NCBI RefSeq assembly: GCF_046058945.1
Contig: NZ_CP175511.1
Coordinates: 2,170,001-2,234,000 of the forward strand
Reading direction: 5' to 3'
DNA length: 64,000 nt
Origin: Brochothrix campestris
GTDB lineage: Bacteria; Bacillota; Bacilli; Lactobacillales; Listeriaceae
A program made the position numbers and the translations under genes. The notes under the pieces were generated by a model. That model was not told where the DNA came from. It did no database searches and saw only the letters and a program-made list of their open reading frames with translations. Positions 17,288-25,768 of this stretch are shown in pieces (position 1 is the first letter of the stretch; each line of letters begins with the position of its first letter).

Positions 17288-18760
17288 ATGCGCACACTCT
17301 TAAATAATAATTCCTTACGTCGCCTTAAATTTATGGAGCTGCTCTATAATACGAAGGATTGGCTAACCTTAAAACAAATCGCGACCGATATTGACTGTTC
17401 AGAGCGTGTTCTTCGTGTCGATATTAGCCACATTAACGAAACCTATATGCCCTTTTCAATTGTAACTTCACAAAAAAAAGGGGTTAAACTTGAATATCCG
17501 ACCAACTATTCGCTCGAATTTGTGTTTCAACAAATATTGACCGATAGCATCGAGTTTACTGTGCTCGAAAAGATTCTTCTTGACGAGTCATTCGATATCA
17601 TAGATTTAGCGAACACACTTTACACAAGTCCCTCAACACTCAACCGCATCATTAATAAAAATAATAAACTCCTATTAGAACGTGATATTAAAATCCATAC
17701 TCAACCATGCTATATCGGCGGAAATGAACTGAACATTCGTAATTTACTGTCGCAGTTTTTACTTGAAAAATACGGTGCTTACAACTCACCTTTTACGACT
17801 CATCAAATTCAAACCGTCGATTACTTATACGAAATGATGTGCGAAACTGTCAATGAAACACCTGCGATGCAAGACCGCTTACGTCTTCGATATTGGTTCA
17901 TGGCCTCAATCATTCGTATTAATAACGGTCACCATCTTACACTTGAAAGCAATGAGGTGCCTCAAGAAGTCAAACAACTCTATCAAAATGAACAACTACA
18001 AATAGCCTTCACTTTCTTACTAGACTGCGAATTCACGCCTACTATTTTAATGGAGTTACTTGTTATTTTTGCTGACATTAACTACTTCAGCAATACTTCT
18101 GCGTTAAAAACACATCTTAAGCAAACAACTACAGACAATCTACTTGCTCGAAACATCTATACTTTTTTGACAAACTTGTCTGAGAACACCCACATTCCAT
18201 TAACTAATATTGATGAAGTCGCTTTGCAACTCTACAATAAACATTATCTTCTGGTCGGACCTAACTACATTATCTACAATCGTAAAGCACTTTTTGCTAA
18301 ACGTATTCGTGAAGTTTATCCCTTTTTTGTTGCAAGTGTTCAACAGGAACTTTCAAAATTATCAAGTGCTCAAGATTTCTATTATAAAGACTATGCCGTT
18401 AATGAAATTCTTTATACCTTATTGATTCATTGGGAGAATTTCATTACCCTGCTAGAAAAGGCTTTACCGCCTCTAACTGTCGGATTGTATTCTGACTTCG
18501 ACAATGCACATTCTCGTTTTGTCGAAGGCATTCTACATTACTATTTCGGTAAACATTTACAGTTCGTCCATATTCAAGATATTAGTGATATACCCGATAT
18601 TTCTTTGTTAATCACTACTATTTCATCCTTGAACTTCTTAGAGATGCCTGTGATTTGTATCGATCCACTACCATCACCAAAAAATCTGTTAGAAATCCAA
18701 CAAGCGTTGCAGTCATTCAATGACAGACCAAACTATCTTGCTTCGAAATATTTCTTGTAG
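17288..18760 (+). CDS. Mga-type helix-turn-helix transcriptional regulator
   Basis: This 490-residue regulator has an N-terminal helix-turn-helix (LTLKQIATDIDCSERVLRVD, residues about 28-47), a second Mga-type helix-turn-helix near residues 110-135, a long PRD-like middle and a C-terminal EIIB-like fold (LTVGLYSDFDNAH). In this family PTS phosphorylation of the PRD part can tune DNA binding. It is divergent from licT2-bglP4, so control of that operon and of itself is the simplest hypothesis. A close relative lies at 23595. It ends at a terminator with a partial 3' UTR repeat. The regulated targets are inferred. Confidence 0.85.
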   Translation: MRTLLNNNSLRRLKFMELLYNTKDWLTLKQIATDIDCSERVLRVDISHINETYMPFSIVTSQKKGVKLEYPTNYSLEFVFQQILTDSIEFTVLEKILLDESFDIIDLANTLYTSPSTLNRIINKNNKLLLERDIKIHTQPCYIGGNELNIRNLLSQFLLEKYGAYNSPFTTHQIQTVDYLYEMMCETVNETPAMQDRLRLRYWFMASIIRINNGHHLTLESNEVPQEVKQLYQNEQLQIAFTFLLDCEFTPTILMELLVIFADINYFSNTSALKTHLKQTTTDNLLARNIYTFLTNLSENTHIPLTNIDEVALQLYNKHYLLVGPNYIIYNRKALFAKRIREVYPFFVASVQQELSKLSSAQDFYYKDYAVNEILYTLLIHWENFITLLEKALPPLTVGLYSDFDNAHSRFVEGILHYYFGKHLQFVHIQDISDIPDISLLITTISSLNFLEMPVICIDPLPSPKNLLEIQQALQSFNDRPNYLASKYFL

Positions 18761-18764
18761 TGAA

Positions 18765-18886
18765 AAGCGGTTACATCAGCTCGCTACAGCGCCGCTTATC
18801 TCGTAACCAAAGTCGGTTGACTTATTACTTCAAAATCAATTAAACTTTTCGACAATCTAGACCTTGCCGTTGCAAGGTCTTTTTTA
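18765..18886 (+). terminator. Terminator of the Mga-type gene with a partial 3' UTR repeat (copy D)
   Basis: AGACCTTGC/GCAAGGTCT at 18859-18880 is followed by a T-run. Immediately upstream is GACAATCT, the reverse complement of AGATTGT, the repeat core. Further up is AACCAAAGTCGGTTGACTT. The order gene, repeat, hairpin, T-run is the same as in the minus-strand copies. Confidence 0.75.
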
Positions 18887-18887
18887 G

Positions 18888-19142
18888 TCAAGAAAGTGAC
18901 CAAATAGCTTCAATTATATAGCCAACCAGCATCATCATAAAAAAACTTACCATTACTAATATATTACCTAAAATGAGCAATTGTTTTTTTGTAGGTAGTG
19001 CAAAAAGGACACCTATAACACCAATAATGGGTGTAAATACAACGGCTGGATTTGAAGTTGCATTGAAAAAAAAGGGCAGCCACAAACACACACCACCAAC
19101 AAGACAAATTAAAGCGATATAATTATAAATTTTAAACATCAT
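18888..19142 (-). CDS. Small membrane protein, unknown function
   Basis: I do not recognise this 84-residue protein. It has three hydrophobic segments (about residues 6-24, 33-50 and 55-78) separated by short loops with a lysine pair, so it is probably an integral membrane protein. A GGAGAGG ribosome site precedes the ATG; a second ATG follows at once. It lies behind an unusual 330-base leader with two tandem hairpin units, which suggests tightly attenuated expression. Length and topology resemble small YesK-like or bacteriocin-immunity-like membrane proteins, but there is no motif to support either. Confidence 0.65.
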   Translation of the reverse strand: MMFKIYNYIALICLVGGVCLWLPFFFNATSNPAVVFTPIIGVIGVLFALPTKKQLLILGNILVMVSFFMMMLVGYIIEAIWSLS

Positions 19143-19168
19143 TTATTACCTCTCCTATAATTAGACAT

Positions 19169-19497
19169 AAAAAAAGAGAATACTAAAGGGGATTAGTACT
19201 CTCATGGGATAAGGGATATTTCTAGGGATATAATTATTTTAGGGAAATAACTATATTGATAGTATACACCTTGATTGGCATAACTTGCCTATCAAAAAAT
19301 GACGCCCTTACGGCTTTTTTTGATAGACTTTTTCTTCAAAAAAAAGAGAACGCTAAAGGGGATTAGCGCTCTCATGGGATAAGGGATATTTCTAGGGATA
19401 ATTATTTTAGGGAAATAATTATAGCCTAAGTATACTATCTTTTTGAGGATGTGTGTTATCAAAAAAAACCTTTTGATGGGCATTTTTTGATAACCCC
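19169..19497 (-). repeat. Tandemly duplicated attenuator-like leader
   Basis: Two units about 170 bases apart precede the small membrane protein gene. Each has, on the minus strand, a TATCAAAAAA...TTTTTTGATA hairpin, then a CCCTAAAATAATTAT/ATCCCTAGAAATATCCC block, then a GAGAG...CTCTC hairpin followed by at least seven T. The terminal hairpins are 19176-19203 and 19346-19373. They differ at paired positions (GTACTAA/TTAGTA versus GCGCTAA/TTAGCG), so base pairing is kept. A short ATG frame beginning MR(V/A)LIPFS lies across each hairpin but has no ribosome site. No other gene is seen in 19143-19601. Confidence 0.75.
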
Positions 19498-19526
19498 TTC
19501 TCCAGTTATAACTACATCATAAAAAG

Positions 19527-19578
19527 AAGCACCCCCCAAAAAGTTAGCTTTTTGAGTTTAACTTTCCAGGGGCGATAC
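19527..19578 (-). terminator. Terminator of yjdM
   Basis: The minus strand has CCCCTGGAAAGTTA pairing with TAACTTTTTGGGGG, then a TTCTTTTT run. The AACTTTTTGGGG text resembles the ends of IS3-family elements, but no transposase or second end is present. Confidence 0.7.
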
Positions 19579-19601
19579 ATGCCTCTTTTGAAATGTACTA
19601 T

Positions 19602-19943
19602 TTAATTTTTCTTTACGAACTCAGATTTTAATTTCATCGGGCCGAAACCATCAATTTTACAATCAATATTATGGTCTCCTTCAACAAGGCGAATATTTTT
19701 CACTTTCGTTCCCATTTTCAAATCAGACTGAGCTCCTTTTACTTTAAGGTTTTTCATCACTGTGACAGAATCACCATCTGTTAGTTGGTTCCCGTTAATA
19801 TCTTTTACAATTAAGCCTTCTTCTTCTAATGGACTGTTAGTTGCTAATGTCCACTCGTGGGCGCATTCGGGGCAAATAAAATTTCCACGATCCTCATACG
19901 TGTATTCAGAGTTACACTCTGGACAATTGGGTAAATTACTCAT
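19602..19943 (-). CDS. yjdM: YjdM/PhnA-family zinc-ribbon protein
   Basis: This 113-residue cytoplasmic protein has an N-terminal zinc ribbon with two CPEC motifs (CPECNSEYTYEDRGNFICPEC, residues about 8-28) and the conserved C-terminal domain with DGDSVTVMKNLKVKG and GFGPMKLKSEFVKKN. The length and motifs are those of the PhnA/YjdM family. The family name comes from proximity to phosphonate genes in E. coli, but it is not required for phosphonate use and its function is unknown. A GGAGG site precedes the ATG. It is flanked by its own terminator and appears monocistronic. Confidence 0.93.
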   Translation of the reverse strand: MSNLPNCPECNSEYTYEDRGNFICPECAHEWTLATNSPLEEEGLIVKDINGNQLTDGDSVTVMKNLKVKGAQSDLKMGTKVKNIRLVEGDHNIDCKIDGFGPMKLKSEFVKKN

Positions 19944-20119
19944 TCGTACCTCCTGTATAGTTACTTATAATCACTACTTAATTATTATTATAAACAATTT
20001 AATAAACGCAAGCAAGCATCAATAGCTCGATGATTGATACGTTTAAATAATTGTTTCCACTATCGTAATCGGATATGATTAAAAGAGATAGTTAAATCAT
20101 GACAAAGGATGTGTTTTAT

Positions 20120-20539
20120 TTGCCTTCATTTAAACAATTAACAGCACAAAAAGAAGCACTTACTGAACAACCTTGGTATTCATTCGACTCAATTGATGAT
20201 AACCACATCACTACACGACCAGGTGTCTATTGTATCGCAAGCTCAAAGGATAAAGGGGCCTCGAAACAGATTATTTATATTAATCAAACTGATAACCTAA
20301 AAAATCATCTTACAAGCTATGTCAGCATAACAAACATAACTACTTCGAAGTTAGAAAAGGCACTGGTTAATGATCCGCATCTCACGGCTATTCGTAGTAT
20401 TGAACAAGCACACATCTATCTGAAAAACGACTGTTATTACAAATTTTCACAAATTGATGATACACGTGAACGCCTTTTCTTAGAACACAGTCTTAAATTC
20501 ACTCTATCACCACGTTATTTAACTGTCAGAGCAAATTAA
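20120..20539 (+). CDS. Degenerate GIY-YIG-like domain protein
   Basis: The protein shows the core of a GIY-YIG fold: RPGVYCIAS, then KQIIYINQTDNLKNHL, which lines up with the usual GVYLI and YIGxSxNLxxR elements. The catalytic pattern is damaged: YIG is YIN and the conserved arginine is His, so nuclease activity is doubtful. I place the start at TTG 20120, which follows AAAGGA by 10 bases; an ATG at 20099 would add seven residues but has a poor ribosome site. It is a single gene convergent with the response regulator. The fold assignment is moderately sure; the function is unknown. Confidence 0.6.
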   Translation: MPSFKQLTAQKEALTEQPWYSFDSIDDNHITTRPGVYCIASSKDKGASKQIIYINQTDNLKNHLTSYVSITNITTSKLEKALVNDPHLTAIRSIEQAHIYLKNDCYYKFSQIDDTRERLFLEHSLKFTLSPRYLTVRAN

Positions 20540-21336
20540 CGTGGTGTTTTTGAATATTGTACAAACTCACTTGGTAACAGATGTGTATACTTTTTAAAAA
20601 TATCAATAAAATAACGATAGTTATTAAACCCCACATCTAACGCTATCGTGCTAATTTTGTCTTCACCTTTTTCTAACCGAATAATGGCCTGAGCAATACG
20701 ATAACGATTCAAATAATCATTAAACGTGTAGCCTGTCAGCGCTTTAAACCGCTTATTCAAATGTGTCTTGCTACGATTTACCTGTTCCGCAACATCGGTG
20801 ACGGTGATTTTCTCTGCATAATGTTCTTCAATTAAGGTGAGTAATGCTTGTACACTTTTTGAACTTATCGTGGTTTTTTCTGTTTGATTAAAGACAAATA
20901 ATTCACGGTGGCTCACTTCTTGTATTTTTTGATTAAACAATTCGTATTGTTTTTGAACTGTCCGTCTATCTTTACAACGCGTCAGCACGTCCTCTAATTC
21001 ATCGTGATTTAACGGCTTCAATAAATAGTCAGTGACACCGTATCTTATCGCCTGTTTCGCCTTATTAAAATCATTATAGCCTGATATAATAATCGTTAAG
21101 AACACAAATGCTTTCCCTTCAAAATACTTTAAGACATCCAACCCACTCATCAAAGGCATGTTGATATCAAGCAAAACAATGTCCGGTTTTATAGCTTCAA
21201 TCTGTTGAACAGCACTGTGACCATCACTTGCCTCTCCACAGATGACACATCCTGCTTTTTGCCAATTAACACTCATCTTTAGTCCTTCTCTAATGATATC
21301 TTCATCATCGACCAGCAATACTTTCAACACCCTCAT
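20536..21336 (-). CDS. AraC-type response regulator (YesN-like)
   Basis: This response regulator of about 266 residues has an N-terminal receiver (LLVDDEDIIREG, phospho-acceptor Asp in IVLLDINMP, Lys in DYLLKPLNHDEL) and a C-terminal AraC helix-turn-helix (VTDVAEQVNRSKTHLNKRFK and STIALDVGFNNYRYFIDIFK). It normally pairs with a YesM-type histidine kinase to control a nearby ABC transporter. Here the kinase upstream is reduced to its C-terminal end, so the regulator may be orphaned. The start is uncertain: ATG 21336, GTG 21339 and GTG 21330 are in frame, and 21330 has the best spacing from AGGGGG. It overlaps the kinase remnant. Confidence 0.9.
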   Translation of the reverse strand: MRVLKVLLVDDEDIIREGLKMSVNWQKAGCVICGEASDGHSAVQQIEAIKPDIVLLDINMPLMSGLDVLKYFEGKAFVFLTIIISGYNDFNKAKQAIRYGVTDYLLKPLNHDELEDVLTRCKDRRTVQKQYELFNQKIQEVSHRELFVFNQTEKTTISSKSVQALLTLIEEHYAEKITVTDVAEQVNRSKTHLNKRFKALTGYTFNDYLNRYRIAQAIIRLEKGEDKISTIALDVGFNNYRYFIDIFKKYTHLLPSEFVQYSKTPR

Positions 21337-21600
21337 CACCCCCTATTAGTGGCAGTCTTAATTGAACACAGGTCCCTTTACCTCGTTCCGACTTAATCGT
21401 TAGTCCATAAGCTGCACCGAACATCAAATAAATACGTCGATGGGTATTATAGAGCCCCACGCTATTCGATTTGTTTTCCGTAGCTTCAAACCTCAATTGA
21501 ATGTCTTTTAAACGTTCACTGTCAATACCGCCACCATCATCGATAACGGTTAATAAACAGTGATTCCCTTCACGTTCCACCCTAATTGTGATAGAGAGCT
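21305..21600 (-). pseudogene. Histidine kinase remnant (C-terminal ATPase end only)
   Basis: About 98 residues remain of a YesM-type sensor kinase, covering the end of the HATPase domain: VIDDGGGID (N-G box type), SVGLYNTHRRIYLMFG and GKGTCVQLRLPL. The sensor, HAMP and dimerisation parts are gone. The reading frame begins at the break with a binding-protein fragment (21590-21603) and has no start of its own; an ATG at 21637 exists only because the binding-protein sequence happens to be open in this frame. It should be non-functional. Confidence 0.85.
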
Positions 21601-21938
21601 TCGTTTTTAGATGTATATTTCTCAAAGAGGTTTTCATCGGTCAATTTTGATTTGTTCAGTCCGCCAAACATGACATCTGCATAAGGTTTATCCTTTTCAG
21701 ATGAAATTCGCTTGAGTAATTCACCAGTGCCTGCAGATACTAGTTCGACCTTAATACCTGTTTCGTCTTCGAACATCGGTATCAATGTATTAACAATATT
21801 TTCACTGTTTGGTGAATAGACAACTAGTGTTTTATCTTCTTTTTTATCTGATTCTTTTGAAGAACTCTCATTCCCACACGCTACTAAAACAGTCATTAAT
21901 AATAATGCAACAACCAGTAAACCTGCCATTTTTTTCAT
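21582..21938 (-). pseudogene. Truncated ABC transporter substrate-binding lipoprotein
   Basis: The 118-residue frame starts with a lipoprotein signal peptide (lipobox VLVAC) and TLVVYSPNSENIVNTLIPMF, typical of iron(III)- or phosphonate-type binding proteins of the Fbp/AfuA group. Homology runs to ENLFEKYTSKNEAL and then stops three codons later. A normal member is about 330-350 residues, so two thirds is missing. The break abuts the C-terminal end of a histidine kinase, which points to a single deletion that removed the rest of both genes. A cre-like box upstream (21982-21995) suggests the ancestral operon was CcpA-controlled. Confidence 0.85.
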
Positions 21939-21981
21939 TGGTAAATCCTCCTTAGTTTTGATAATTAAATCATATCACATA

Positions 21982-21995
21982 CTAAAGCGCTTACA
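21982..21995. promoter_or_regulatory. cre-like box upstream of the binding-protein remnant
   Basis: CTAAAGCGCTTACA (its complement reads TGTAAGCGCTTTAG) matches most of the CcpA cre consensus around the AGCGCT core. It lies in the divergent region between the binding-protein remnant and nhaC, so it could act on either. Confidence 0.55.
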
Positions 21996-22142
21996 ATGCT
22001 AATATAGAACACTTTTACGCACTATAGAACAGCTGTTAAAGTCTAATAACACCTCAATACAATTGACTTCTCACAACAGAAATGTTAACCTTAGACTCAT
22101 CATTTAACGCGTTAAAGCGTGTTGGTTAAGGAGCTTTTATTT

Positions 22143-23519
22143 ATGAAACATCGTTCTGCTATTATCGAGGCGTTATTATTACTCAGCCTCATTCTCATTA
22201 TTTTAGGTGTTAGTGTTATTAAATACCACCTTGCGCCACAAGTACCTATCCTCGTTTGTATCGGCCTGTTGCTCATTTGGGCAAAAGTACATCGTGTCGC
22301 TTGGCAAAAAATCCATACCGGGATTACTAACGGGATTGCGACTGGACTCATTCCGATGATTATTTTCATTCTCATCGGTGCCTTGATTGGCGTTTGGATT
22401 GCTGCTGGCATAATTCCATCCATGATGTTTTATGGCTTTCATCTTATCAATCCGCAGTTGTTTATCCCCTCAGTGTTTGTGATTAGTGCCATCGTTGGTG
22501 TAGCAGTCGGCAGTGCTTTCACTGTTGTGTCAACCGTTGGGATTGCCTTCTTAGGAATTGGCTTGTCGATGGGCTTTTCACCTGCGATTATTGCTGGGGC
22601 TGTTATTTCAGGCGCTGTCTTTGGTGACAAAATGTCTCCTTTATCCGATAGCACCAATTTAGCAGCTGCCATTGCAGAAGTTGATTTATTTTTACATATC
22701 CGTAATCTGATGTGGACGACCATTCCAGCTTTTTTTATCGCCTTAATCGGCTTTTGTTTGCTCGGCTTAACCAAAACGGCCACTTCGTTCGATCAAATCA
22801 CAACAATTTCAACAGCATTGGCTGCCAATTTCTCGATTAATTGGTGGGTTTTACTGCCACTTCTCCTCATCTTCTTATGTGCTCAATTGAAGTTACCGGC
22901 AATCCCCACACTTTTTTTATCGATTGGCGTTGGGGTCATCATCCTGCTACTGACCCAAAAACATTCCGTTCAATCCGTTGCTGCCATTATTCAAGATGGC
23001 TATGTCGCACGAACAAACAACGAACTGCTTAATTCTCTTCTTACCCACGGTGGCATCCAAAGTATGATGTGGTCAATTTCATTAATTATTTTAGCTTTAG
23101 CCTTAGGTGGGTTGCTCGTTGAACTCGGTATTATAAAAACACTAATGGACGCCTTAATTCGACAACTAACAACTACTGGGCAGTTAATTTTAACAACCGC
23201 CCTTAGTTGTATCGGCATCAATTTACTAATTGGCGAACAATATTTAGCAATTATTTTACCTGGAAACGCCTTTAAATCAACTTATGAGAAGGCTGGTCTT
23301 CATCCATTAGCACTTTCTCGTGTACTCGAAGATTCCGGTGCCGTGGTCAATTCACTTGTTCCGTGGAGTGTCAGCGGTGTATTTATGGCTTCGACCTTAG
23401 GCGTTGCAACGATTGAGTATTTACCCTATGCTTTTTTCTGTTTGCTCTGTCCCTTGCTTACTGTATTAGCTGGGTTCACAAATCTGAGTATTAAAAAAAC
23501 TAACAAGTCAACTATCTAA
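22143..23519 (+). CDS. nhaC: NhaC-family Na+/H+ antiporter
   Basis: This 458-residue integral membrane protein has about 11-12 hydrophobic segments. The conserved stretch GAVFGDKMSPLSDSTNLAAA, rich in polar and acidic residues within the membrane, is diagnostic of the NhaC family, which exchanges Na+ (or in some members lactate/malate) against protons. I use ATG 22143, which follows AAGGAG; an upstream GTG/ATG would add eight residues but lacks a ribosome site. A hairpin overlapping its stop codon (23506-23536) ends the transcript or reduces flow into the Mga-type gene downstream. Confidence 0.92.
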   Translation: MKHRSAIIEALLLLSLILIILGVSVIKYHLAPQVPILVCIGLLLIWAKVHRVAWQKIHTGITNGIATGLIPMIIFILIGALIGVWIAAGIIPSMMFYGFHLINPQLFIPSVFVISAIVGVAVGSAFTVVSTVGIAFLGIGLSMGFSPAIIAGAVISGAVFGDKMSPLSDSTNLAAAIAEVDLFLHIRNLMWTTIPAFFIALIGFCLLGLTKTATSFDQITTISTALAANFSINWWVLLPLLLIFLCAQLKLPAIPTLFLSIGVGVIILLLTQKHSVQSVAAIIQDGYVARTNNELLNSLLTHGGIQSMMWSISLIILALALGGLLVELGIIKTLMDALIRQLTTTGQLILTTALSCIGINLLIGEQYLAIILPGNAFKSTYEKAGLHPLALSRVLEDSGAVVNSLVPWSVSGVFMASTLGVATIEYLPYAFFCLLCPLLTVLAGFTNLSIKKTNKSTI

Positions 23520-23540
23520 CTAAAAGATAGTTGACTTTAG
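23506..23540 (+). terminator. Hairpin at the end of nhaC
   Basis: AGTCAACTATCT and AGATAGTTGACT form a 12-base perfect stem that includes the nhaC stop codon. Only a short T-rich run follows, so termination may be partial. Confidence 0.6.
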
Positions 23541-23594
23541 TAATAGAAAAACTGTATCCTTGTATTATTATAAGTAATGTAAGGAGTGGCTCAT

Positions 23595-25106
23595 TTGAGA
23601 CGAATACTAGCACCGGCACGTCAGCGTCAACTACTTTTCATCGAAACATTAATTGACAACGATGATTGGATTACTCTAGCTTCAATCTCACAAAAAATCG
23701 GCTGTTCAGAGCGTATTTTGAAAAACGACATCACTGATCTCAACTTACTATTTGCACCGTTTTCCATTGATACGTCACGTAAAAATGGTGTACGCATCGA
23801 GTACCCCGTTAATTATTCGATTGACTATATTTATACCGTTTTTCTGCAAGAAAGTATCGAGTTTAGATTATTAGAAATGCTTTTTTCAGCCAAAGATGTT
23901 AGTGAATCTGATATTTATGAGACGTTATACATCAGTGACTCTAGTCTTAAGCGTTTAATTAACCGTGTCAATGTCATATTAGCTGAACATTCCATTTACA
24001 TCTCAACTAAGCCTTATAACCTATGCGGTGATGAATTAGCCATTCGTAATTTCATCACACATTATTATGGTGAAAAATACCCTCGTGGTAACTTGCCCTA
24101 TTCAACAGAGCAATTGAATTTTTTAACAGCTGTGTTCAAACGCTTCGCAAAAAAAATCGATATCACGCTGAATTATCCAGATGTCAACCAGTTACGTTCA
24201 GCGACCTTATCTAACATTATTCGGATGCAGCAAGGGTACTCCCTTCCAAATATTACTGCTACCCCTTCGTTTGAATGGGTCATTACAAACATGTTAGAAC
24301 AAACCGAAATAGAGCATCAATTTTTACACTTATTCGGCATTGTCTTAACTCCTGATACCGTGCGTGAAATATTATATGTGTTTTCAAAACCTGACTTTGT
24401 TTTTAATGCCTCTCATTTAAAACAAAAAGTCCTTTCACACCCTGACACAATTGGCGTTACCGTGACTTATATTGAATCATTTTTAACTGATTTGTCGAAT
24501 GACTTAGACCTCCCAATTGATGACATCGAGCAGCTCACCTTTGAAATATTCAACATCACTGTTTGGTCAAGCGGCTTAAATTACATACTATTTAATAAGA
24601 AGGAATCATTTTTACACTATGTAACGACCGAATATCCCAATTTCGTAAATAAAGTCAAAGAAGCACTGCCACGATTGATTTTTATCTCTGATTATCAATG
24701 GAAAGAGGCCTCTTTTAACGAGTTTTTATATACTATTATGATCCATTGGCCTAACTTAACAAAACATCTCATTGAACAGATTAAACCGATTAGAGTCGGC
24801 GTGTTTTGTGATTTTGACGAAGAACATTCACACCTTATTATTGACATTCTTAACCATCATTTTGGTTCTCATGTTCAAAGCCAAGTACTCGAAGCACTTG
24901 AAGAAGCTGAAGCACTCGAAGAAAGCCGAGAATACGATGTCATTTTAACGACAATTTCAAATATGTCATTCAAATCAAACCATACAATCTGTATTAACTC
25001 GATTCCGACAATACATGACTGGAAAACAATTCAAAAAATCATCAGTCAAAATGATGTGCACACTAATGCTGTTGCTACAAAATTCATTTCTTTTGAAAAC
25101 CGCTAA
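23595..25106 (+). CDS. Mga-type helix-turn-helix transcriptional regulator
   Basis: This regulator of about 503 residues is a paralogue of the one at 17288. It has an N-terminal helix-turn-helix (ITLASISQKIGCSERILKND), a second one near SDIYETLYISDSSLKRLINR, a PRD-like middle and a C-terminal EIIB-like segment (IRVGVFCDFDEEHSHLII). The start is TTG 23595, eight bases after AAGGAG; the GTG at 23586 overlaps that ribosome site. It lies directly downstream of nhaC, which is its most likely partner or target. It ends at a bidirectional terminator. Target genes are inferred. Confidence 0.85.
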   Translation: MRRILAPARQRQLLFIETLIDNDDWITLASISQKIGCSERILKNDITDLNLLFAPFSIDTSRKNGVRIEYPVNYSIDYIYTVFLQESIEFRLLEMLFSAKDVSESDIYETLYISDSSLKRLINRVNVILAEHSIYISTKPYNLCGDELAIRNFITHYYGEKYPRGNLPYSTEQLNFLTAVFKRFAKKIDITLNYPDVNQLRSATLSNIIRMQQGYSLPNITATPSFEWVITNMLEQTEIEHQFLHLFGIVLTPDTVREILYVFSKPDFVFNASHLKQKVLSHPDTIGVTVTYIESFLTDLSNDLDLPIDDIEQLTFEIFNITVWSSGLNYILFNKKESFLHYVTTEYPNFVNKVKEALPRLIFISDYQWKEASFNEFLYTIMIHWPNLTKHLIEQIKPIRVGVFCDFDEEHSHLIIDILNHHFGSHVQSQVLEALEEAEALEESREYDVILTTISNMSFKSNHTICINSIPTIHDWKTIQKIISQNDVHTNAVATKFISFENR

Positions 25107-25116
25107 GACAATTAAA

Positions 25117-25167
25117 AAGAAGTCCTTCGATAGAGCCATTAGTAATGGTATCATTGAAGGACTTCTT
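25117..25167. terminator. Bidirectional terminator between the Mga-type gene and gtrA
   Basis: AAGAAGTCCTTCGAT and ATTGAAGGACTTCTT form a long stem flanked by A-run and T-run, between two convergent genes. Confidence 0.88.
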
Positions 25168-25173
25168 TTTAGT

Positions 25174-25563
25174 TTATTTAAATACGAACCATTTACTTGC
25201 AACATAGTTAACCGCAATAACGACAACATTTGCTGCTATTTTAGCCACAAGTGTTGGCATTCCCAAATGGATACAACCAAACGTAACCACAATATCAATC
25301 AAAAGGGATGCGAGTCGAACACTTACAAATGACATTGCTTCAATCACGGTCGCTTGCCGTGTTTTGTTATGACTACGAAACACCCAATACTTATTACTGA
25401 CATAGGCAAATAGTAACGCACAGACATTCGCTATCGTCACACTCCAAGATACATTTAAAACCGTTGTCTCATCCATTAAATAAAAAACACTAAGATTAAC
25501 TAGTGTTGTTACACCGCCCATTAAAACATAGAGAATCAATTCTTTTTGAAATAACTTTACCAT
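25174..25563 (-). CDS. GtrA-family membrane protein
   Basis: This protein of about 129 residues has four membrane segments and the GtrA-family pattern (YVLMGGVTTLVNLSVFYLM near the N-terminus, VSNKYWVFRS in the middle, NYVASKWFVFK at the end). Family members are thought to help translocate lipid-linked sugars for cell-surface glycosylation. No glycosyltransferase is adjacent. The second ATG (25563) has the better spacing from AAGGAG; the first is at 25566. Confidence 0.9.
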   Translation of the reverse strand: MVKLFQKELILYVLMGGVTTLVNLSVFYLMDETTVLNVSWSVTIANVCALLFAYVSNKYWVFRSHNKTRQATVIEAMSFVSVRLASLLIDIVVTFGCIHLGMPTLVAKIAANVVVIAVNYVASKWFVFK

Positions 25564-25768
25564 CATAATCTCCTTTGATTCATTGATTTATCTTAGTTTA
25601 TCATGAAGTTTAGCTTCACGACCAGTTACACTCTCATTCCATCAGATGATTATTAGTTTCTTCCAGCTGTACTATGTGGTATAGTTCAGTTATCTAGTAA
25701 TCGGTTACATTAAAACCAGTCCCCATGCTTACTTTAGTATAAAAATAAACTAACAAAGGAGTTTTTAG

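Noticed and set aside
19292..19483. 63-codon frame in the duplicated leader
   Set aside because: It runs through hairpins and repeats of the leader; a short leader peptide is possible but the whole frame is not credible.
19527..19578. IS3-family end (AACTTTTTGGGG)
   Set aside because: No partner end, transposase or target duplication; it works as the yjdM terminator.
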